Assembly (NCBI GenBank): GCA_017452215.1
Contig: JAFTMU010000135.1
Span: 1 to 10,034 of the forward strand
Length of the DNA stretch: 10,034 nucleotides
From: Clostridia bacterium
GTDB lineage: Bacteria; Bacillota; Clostridia; Oscillospirales; CAG-272
Direction: 5' to 3'
Each line of letters opens with the position of its first letter. Positions within the stretch are counted from its first letter, which is position 1. The position numbers were made by a program, and so were the translations under genes. The notes under the pieces were generated by a model. It did no database searches, was not told the DNA's origin, and saw only the letters and a list, made by a program, of their open reading frames with translations. This document shows, in pieces, positions 6,408 through 10,034 of the stretch.

Positions 6408-7748
6408 ATGAAAGCAACCTTTACGAAAGCGCTTGCGGCGGTCCTGTTGATCTGTTCGCTCGTCTCCTGCTTCGCCGCTTGCAGTGGCGAAGGGGAGCCC
6501 GAGCATATTGACTACGCTGCAACCGTAACGCTCAATATGGCATCGGAATCCTTGAAAACCGAGGCAGAGGTCAAGGCATTCATCGACGGAGATACCACCC
6601 ACTTCTTCGTTTCCAAGGACGTTTCCTCTACCGGCATTCTCAAAGCAAGATACTTAGCAGTCAACACCCCCGAATCCACGGGTAAGATCGAGGTATGGGG
6701 CAAAAAAGCTTCCAATTTTACAAAAGAAAAGCTCAAGAATGCAACCTCCATCATTCTCGAATCCGATAACACCACCTGGAACGCAGACTCCACGGGCGAC
6801 CGTTACCTTGTTTGGGTATGGTACAAGACCGAGGAGATGACCGAATACCGCAACCTCAACATCGAGCTTTTGCAAAACGGTCTTGCCATCGCCTCCAACT
6901 CGGGACAGAACCGCTACGGCGAAACCTGTCTTGCCGCTATCGACCAGGCAAAGAGAGAGGTGCTCCACGTACACTCCACCGAGAAGGACCCCGATTTCTG
7001 CTATGCCGACGCAATTTCCCTGGACCTCAAGGAGCTGCGCTGCAACGTAGCCGATTACGAGGGACAAAAGGTCGCCTTTGAGGGCGTGATCACCATGAAC
7101 GACGAATCCAGCGTTTACGTGGAAAGCTACGACGACGAAACCGATAGGGACTACGGTATGTACGTTTACTACGGCTTCAACCTCAGCGGCGACGGGCTGG
7201 ATATTCTCACCGTAGGCAACCGTGTGCGAATCGTGGGCACGGTGCAGTACTGGGAGGTTGGTGACTCCTATCAGGTCTCGGGACTTCAATACCGAAGCAG
7301 AAACCCCAAGGATCCCAACAACATTCAAAGATTGGATGACGAAAAGCACGATCCCTCTTACCGCCTCACCGACGCAAAGGAATTTGCCACGGGCGAGGTA
7401 GAGATCCAATTCGAGGAGGAGAAAAAGACCTTCTCTTATGCAAATCTCGCCGTCTATACCTCGGTGGAGATGAAGGATCTTCGCATCAAGAGCATTTACA
7501 CCACCCAAAACAGTGATAGCGACGATAAGGGCGCTATGACCTTTACCTGCGAGGCAGCAGACGGCACCGTGATCGACGTGCGCACCGCCGTTTTGTACGA
7601 CGAGAACGACGAGCTCATAACCTCCTCCTACTTTGAGGGCAAGACCATTGACGTCAAGGGCGTCATTGATTTCTACAAGACCGAATACAACGCAGATTTC
7701 CCCTATCAGATCAAAGTGTTCTCTATTGGTGATATCACCATAAAATAA
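6408..7748 (+). CDS. Lipoprotein with staphylococcal-nuclease-like and OB-like domains
   Basis: 446 residues. The signal peptide ends in two candidate lipoboxes, LVSC (Cys21) and FAAC (Cys25), so it is an exported membrane-anchored lipoprotein. Residues about 50-195 match the thermonuclease fold: FIDGDT (58-63), ARYLAVNTPE (80-89), EVWGKKASNFTKEKL (95-109), TGDRYLVWVWY (129-139), then NIELLQNGLAIA and a final helix of the KREVLHVHS type. By comparison with staphylococcal nuclease, Asp21, Arg35, Thr41, Glu43 and Arg87 correspond to Asp62, Arg81, Thr87, Glu89 and Arg132. The Ca-binding Asp40 is Asn86 here. Residues about 205-300 look like an OB fold similar to that accompanying the nuclease domain in Bacillus YhcR, and about 345-446 may be a second, more divergent one. 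It starts 23 nt after the binding protein, with GGAAAGGA just upstream. Likely role: trimming or binding extracellular nucleic acid; activity is uncertain. Confidence 0.85.
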   Translation: MKATFTKALAAVLLICSLVSCFAACSGEGEPEHIDYAATVTLNMASESLKTEAEVKAFIDGDTTHFFVSKDVSSTGILKARYLAVNTPESTGKIEVWGKKASNFTKEKLKNATSIILESDNTTWNADSTGDRYLVWVWYKTEEMTEYRNLNIELLQNGLAIASNSGQNRYGETCLAAIDQAKREVLHVHSTEKDPDFCYADAISLDLKELRCNVADYEGQKVAFEGVITMNDESSVYVESYDDETDRDYGMYVYYGFNLSGDGLDILTVGNRVRIVGTVQYWEVGDSYQVSGLQYRSRNPKDPNNIQRLDDEKHDPSYRLTDAKEFATGEVEIQFEEEKKTFSYANLAVYTSVEMKDLRIKSIYTTQNSDSDDKGAMTFTCEAADGTVIDVRTAVLYDENDELITSSYFEGKTIDVKGVIDFYKTEYNADFPYQIKVFSIGDITIK

Positions 7749-7771
7749 TAATAAAAGGAGAGAAAAACACC

Positions 7772-10034
7772 ATGAAAAAGACAGTTTCCCTCATTCTCGC
7801 TCTTGTGATGTGTCTGGGACTTCTGACAGCGTGCTTTGGCGGCGGCAATCAAAATCTTGAAGCCGCAAGAGACTACCTGCAGAACCTGTACAAGAACAAG
7901 GCAGAGATCACCGCTGCAGACTACACCGTAGTCGGTACCCTTTTCGTTAACCAGGAAAGCTACACCGTCGAATGGACCGTAGACGTTACCGAAGGCGTTA
8001 AGATCGTCGTCGGTGACAACAACAAGGTCACCGTGGACGTTGACGAAAAGTCCGCAAAGGAGATCCCCTACGTCCTCACCGCAACCATCAAGGATGCAAA
8101 CGGCAACTCCATTCAGGTTTCCTTTAACCATAAGGTTCCCGTATTCAAGGAGCTGACTCACGCAGAGTTTATGGCAAAGGAAGACGAGGAAGCAGTTGTC
8201 ATCAAGGGCGTGATCACGGGTATCGTGGAGACCGCCAAGGAAAACGACCTGTACCTGCAGGACACCGACGGCGGCTACTTCGTGTACAATCTGGACAAGA
8301 AGCCCTCCGAAATGGGTCTGAAGATCGGTATGACCGTTCGTGTAACGGGTATCCGTGACACCTACAGCGGCATCGCTCAGGTTGCTGACGCATCGGTCGA
8401 GATCATCAATTCCGAGCTCAAACCCGTTGCTCCCAAAGATATCACCGACATCTACAAGGCAGCAGACGGTCTGGATGCTGACGAGCTGGTGGATCTGCAG
8501 TCCATGCTGGTCACCGTCAAGGGCGCAACCGTTCTGGGTCAGTCCTCTGACAACGACACCTACTGGTGCTTCACTCTGGCAGGCAACCAGTCCTACGTTC
8601 GTATCTCCTCCTCTACCAGCATGCTGACCAAGGAGCAGGAGAGCGCATTCAAGAAGGCAGTCAATGATCACATCGGCTACGCCTCCGACGTAACGGGTCT
8701 GGTTTCCCTTTACAACGGTAAGGTTTACCTGGTTCCCGTTGACGACAAGGCATTCTCCAACTTCGTTGTTGCAGAACGCACTCCCGCCGAGCAGATCGCC
8801 TTTGAGAAGGAGCTGCTCCAGGGTCTTACCTCCGTCAATGAGGCGGGTATCTATGATCTTGTTACCGCTCCCAAGCTTTACACCGACGTTAAGATCACTT
8901 GGGCAGTCAGCGCAAACGACTACGCCAAGATCGAAAACGGCAAGCTGATCGTAGCTCTTCCCGACCAGGAGGTCAAGGTGACCCTGACCGCAACCCTTTC
9001 CTCGGGTGAAGCAACCGATACCGCAACCTTTGAGCTGGTCATTTCCGCAGCTCCCACGCTCATTCCCGAGATCGTAAACGCTCCTGCCGTTGGCACGGGC
9101 TACAAGTTCTTCCTCAAACAGAAGAACATCGGCAAGACTCTGTTCTTTGCAGGCGACATGGACGGCAACTTCCTTGCCACCACCGCTGATCCCTCCAAGG
9201 CAGCAGATATTTTCCTGGAAGCCTCCGATAAGGCAGGAGAGTACTACCTCTACTACATGGACGGCACCATCAAGACCTACATCTTCGTTTATGAGTACAA
9301 AGCAGGCAGCGCAGGCATCAAGGTTTCTTCCCACAAGGATGACGACAACGCTTGCACCTGGACCTACAACGCAGAGATCAACAGCGTTGCTACCACCGTT
9401 AAGATCGGCGGAGCTGACAAGGTTCAATATCTTGGTTCCTACGGCACCTTTGAGACCTTCAGCACCTCCGAGATCAAATACGCATCTCAATCCACCAGCT
9501 TCGTTGCTCGCTTTGCAACGCTGACGGATACCACCAAGATCTCCGACGCCGACAAGGTGGCAGCAGAGAAGGCTGAGCTGACCCTCCCCGAGACCGTTGA
9601 GCAGGACGCAGTAATCGATCTTCCCATCTTCGGCTCCACCTTTACGCAGGCAAAGATCACCTGGGCAGCGGATGACGATGCCTTCGTGATCGAGGGCAAC
9701 AAGCTCACCGTTACCCCCGATGCAGCAGGCAAGACCGTCAACGTGACTGCTACCATCACCTCCGGTGAGGTGAGTGACACCAAGGTGTTCCCCATCACCG
9801 TATCCGTTCTGGTTCCCACCGTTGTTGATGCTCCCGAGGCAGGCGTTGAGTACTTCTTCGCTCTCAAGCAGGAGAACCTTGACAAGATGCTCTACATCAC
9901 CGGCGCAATGAAGGGCTTCTACTATGAGACCACCGAGACCGCAGACGAGGCGATCAAGGTCGTTTTGGAAGCAGTAGCAGGTGAGGAGGGCAAGTTCTAC
10001 CTCTACGCTACGATCGACGGCGTTAAGACCTACC
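7772..10034 (+). CDS. Large multidomain lipoprotein, Ig-like and OB-like domains (3' end missing)
   Basis: Open from the ATG at 7772 to the window edge: 754 codons with no stop, C-terminus unseen. The lipobox LTAC places the lipidated cysteine at residue 21, so it is surface-anchored. Domain reading: about 25-125, an atrophied bacterial Ig-like domain (YTVEWTV, YVLTATIKDANGN); about 130-225, an OB-like domain (VIKGVITG, DLYLQDTDG, GMTVRVTGI); about 234-333, a second OB-like domain. From about 334 comes a 250-residue unit of Ig-like domain (KITWAV, VTLTATLSSGE) plus an all-beta module (YKFFLKQKN, YYLYYMDGTIKTY). That unit begins again near 590 and is cut by the window end. No catalytic motif is visible in the part present; an enzyme domain could lie beyond. 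AAGGAG ends 11 nt before the start and the gap to the nuclease-like gene is 23 nt, so it probably belongs to the transporter operon. It shares its OB-type domain with that neighbour. Confidence 0.85.
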   Translation, partial: MKKTVSLILALVMCLGLLTACFGGGNQNLEAARDYLQNLYKNKAEITAADYTVVGTLFVNQESYTVEWTVDVTEGVKIVVGDNNKVTVDVDEKSAKEIPYVLTATIKDANGNSIQVSFNHKVPVFKELTHAEFMAKEDEEAVVIKGVITGIVETAKENDLYLQDTDGGYFVYNLDKKPSEMGLKIGMTVRVTGIRDTYSGIAQVADASVEIINSELKPVAPKDITDIYKAADGLDADELVDLQSMLVTVKGATVLGQSSDNDTYWCFTLAGNQSYVRISSSTSMLTKEQESAFKKAVNDHIGYASDVTGLVSLYNGKVYLVPVDDKAFSNFVVAERTPAEQIAFEKELLQGLTSVNEAGIYDLVTAPKLYTDVKITWAVSANDYAKIENGKLIVALPDQEVKVTLTATLSSGEATDTATFELVISAAPTLIPEIVNAPAVGTGYKFFLKQKNIGKTLFFAGDMDGNFLATTADPSKAADIFLEASDKAGEYYLYYMDGTIKTYIFVYEYKAGSAGIKVSSHKDDDNACTWTYNAEINSVATTVKIGGADKVQYLGSYGTFETFSTSEIKYASQSTSFVARFATLTDTTKISDADKVAAEKAELTLPETVEQDAVIDLPIFGSTFTQAKITWAADDDAFVIEGNKLTVTPDAAGKTVNVTATITSGEVSDTKVFPITVSVLVPTVVDAPEAGVEYFFALKQENLDKMLYITGAMKGFYYETTETADEAIKVVLEAVAGEEGKFYLYATIDGVKTY
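8771..10034 (+). repeat. Tandem ~750-bp repeat inside the large lipoprotein gene
   Basis: Two successive copies of a unit of about 250 residues are recognisable. The Ig-like motif KITWA recurs at codons starting 8891 and 9653 (254 residues apart). The linker VNAP/VDAP recurs at 9074 and 9824 (250 apart), and the KQKNIGKTL/KQENLDKML segment follows in both. The protein copies are diverged, so this is an old duplication rather than a recent DNA-level repeat. Copy 2 is incomplete at the window edge, and more copies may follow. Confidence 0.8.

Noticed and set aside
7706..9490. 594-codon open frame on the - strand opposite the large lipoprotein
   Set aside because: Same reason: antisense shadow of a well-supported lipoprotein gene whose frame has a signal peptide, a ribosome site and repeated domains.
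1..10034. Search for CRISPR arrays, tRNA or rRNA genes and insertion sequences
   Set aside because: No short regularly spaced repeats, no tRNA-like cloverleaf or rRNA signatures, and no transposase motifs or terminal inverted repeats were seen by eye.

Overview
The window looks like a chromosomal stretch from an anaerobic Gram-positive bacterium, most likely an uncultured member of the Clostridia. This is an inference from content rather than a database match. The basis is near-consensus sigma-A promoters, strong AGGAGG-type ribosome binding sites, a SAM-I-family riboswitch with an intrinsic terminator, lipobox signal peptides on all three predicted exported proteins, and a CUT1-type ABC transporter. 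Every complete gene is on the + strand. The only - strand function visible is the leader at the left edge, which serves a gene lying outside the window.

Layout. Positions 1-165 hold a - strand regulatory leader: promoter (137-165), a SAM-I-type riboswitch lacking the usual P4 helix (35-118), and an intrinsic terminator (2-28). The controlled gene is beyond position 1 and is presumably methionine or SAM related. A divergent promoter matching the consensus exactly (225-253) drives a shikimate-kinase-like gene (287-808), whose terminator hairpin overlaps its own stop codon. Positions 809-1062 are non-coding and contain a palindrome, a possible promoter and a nested set of inverted repeats. An RDD-family membrane protein follows (1063-1839).

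From 1903 to the right edge runs one co-directional cluster: an ABC ATPase of the MalK/UgpC type (1903-3057), two CUT1 permeases (3061-4002 and 4015-4911), a lipoprotein solute-binding protein (4960-6384), a lipoprotein with a staphylococcal-nuclease-like domain and probable OB folds (6408-7748), and a large lipoprotein (7772 to beyond 10034). The last protein has Ig-like and OB-like domains plus a 250-residue tandem repeat, and is cut by the window end. Gaps inside the cluster are 3-48 nt and hold little beyond ribosome binding sites, so it is probably one operon. Its promoter is not clear; the AT-rich gap 1840-1902 or the region before the RDD gene are the candidates.

How the genes may work together. 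The binding protein, two permeases and ATPase form a complete importer with its own ATPase. The two extra lipoproteins would be anchored on the outer face of the same membrane. One carries a nuclease fold and both carry domains that look like OB folds, so the most interesting reading is a surface system that captures and trims extracellular nucleic acid and imports a product. That reading is an inference: the importer sequence alone suggests a sugar-type substrate, and the nuclease-like domain has an Asp-to-Asn change at a metal-binding position.
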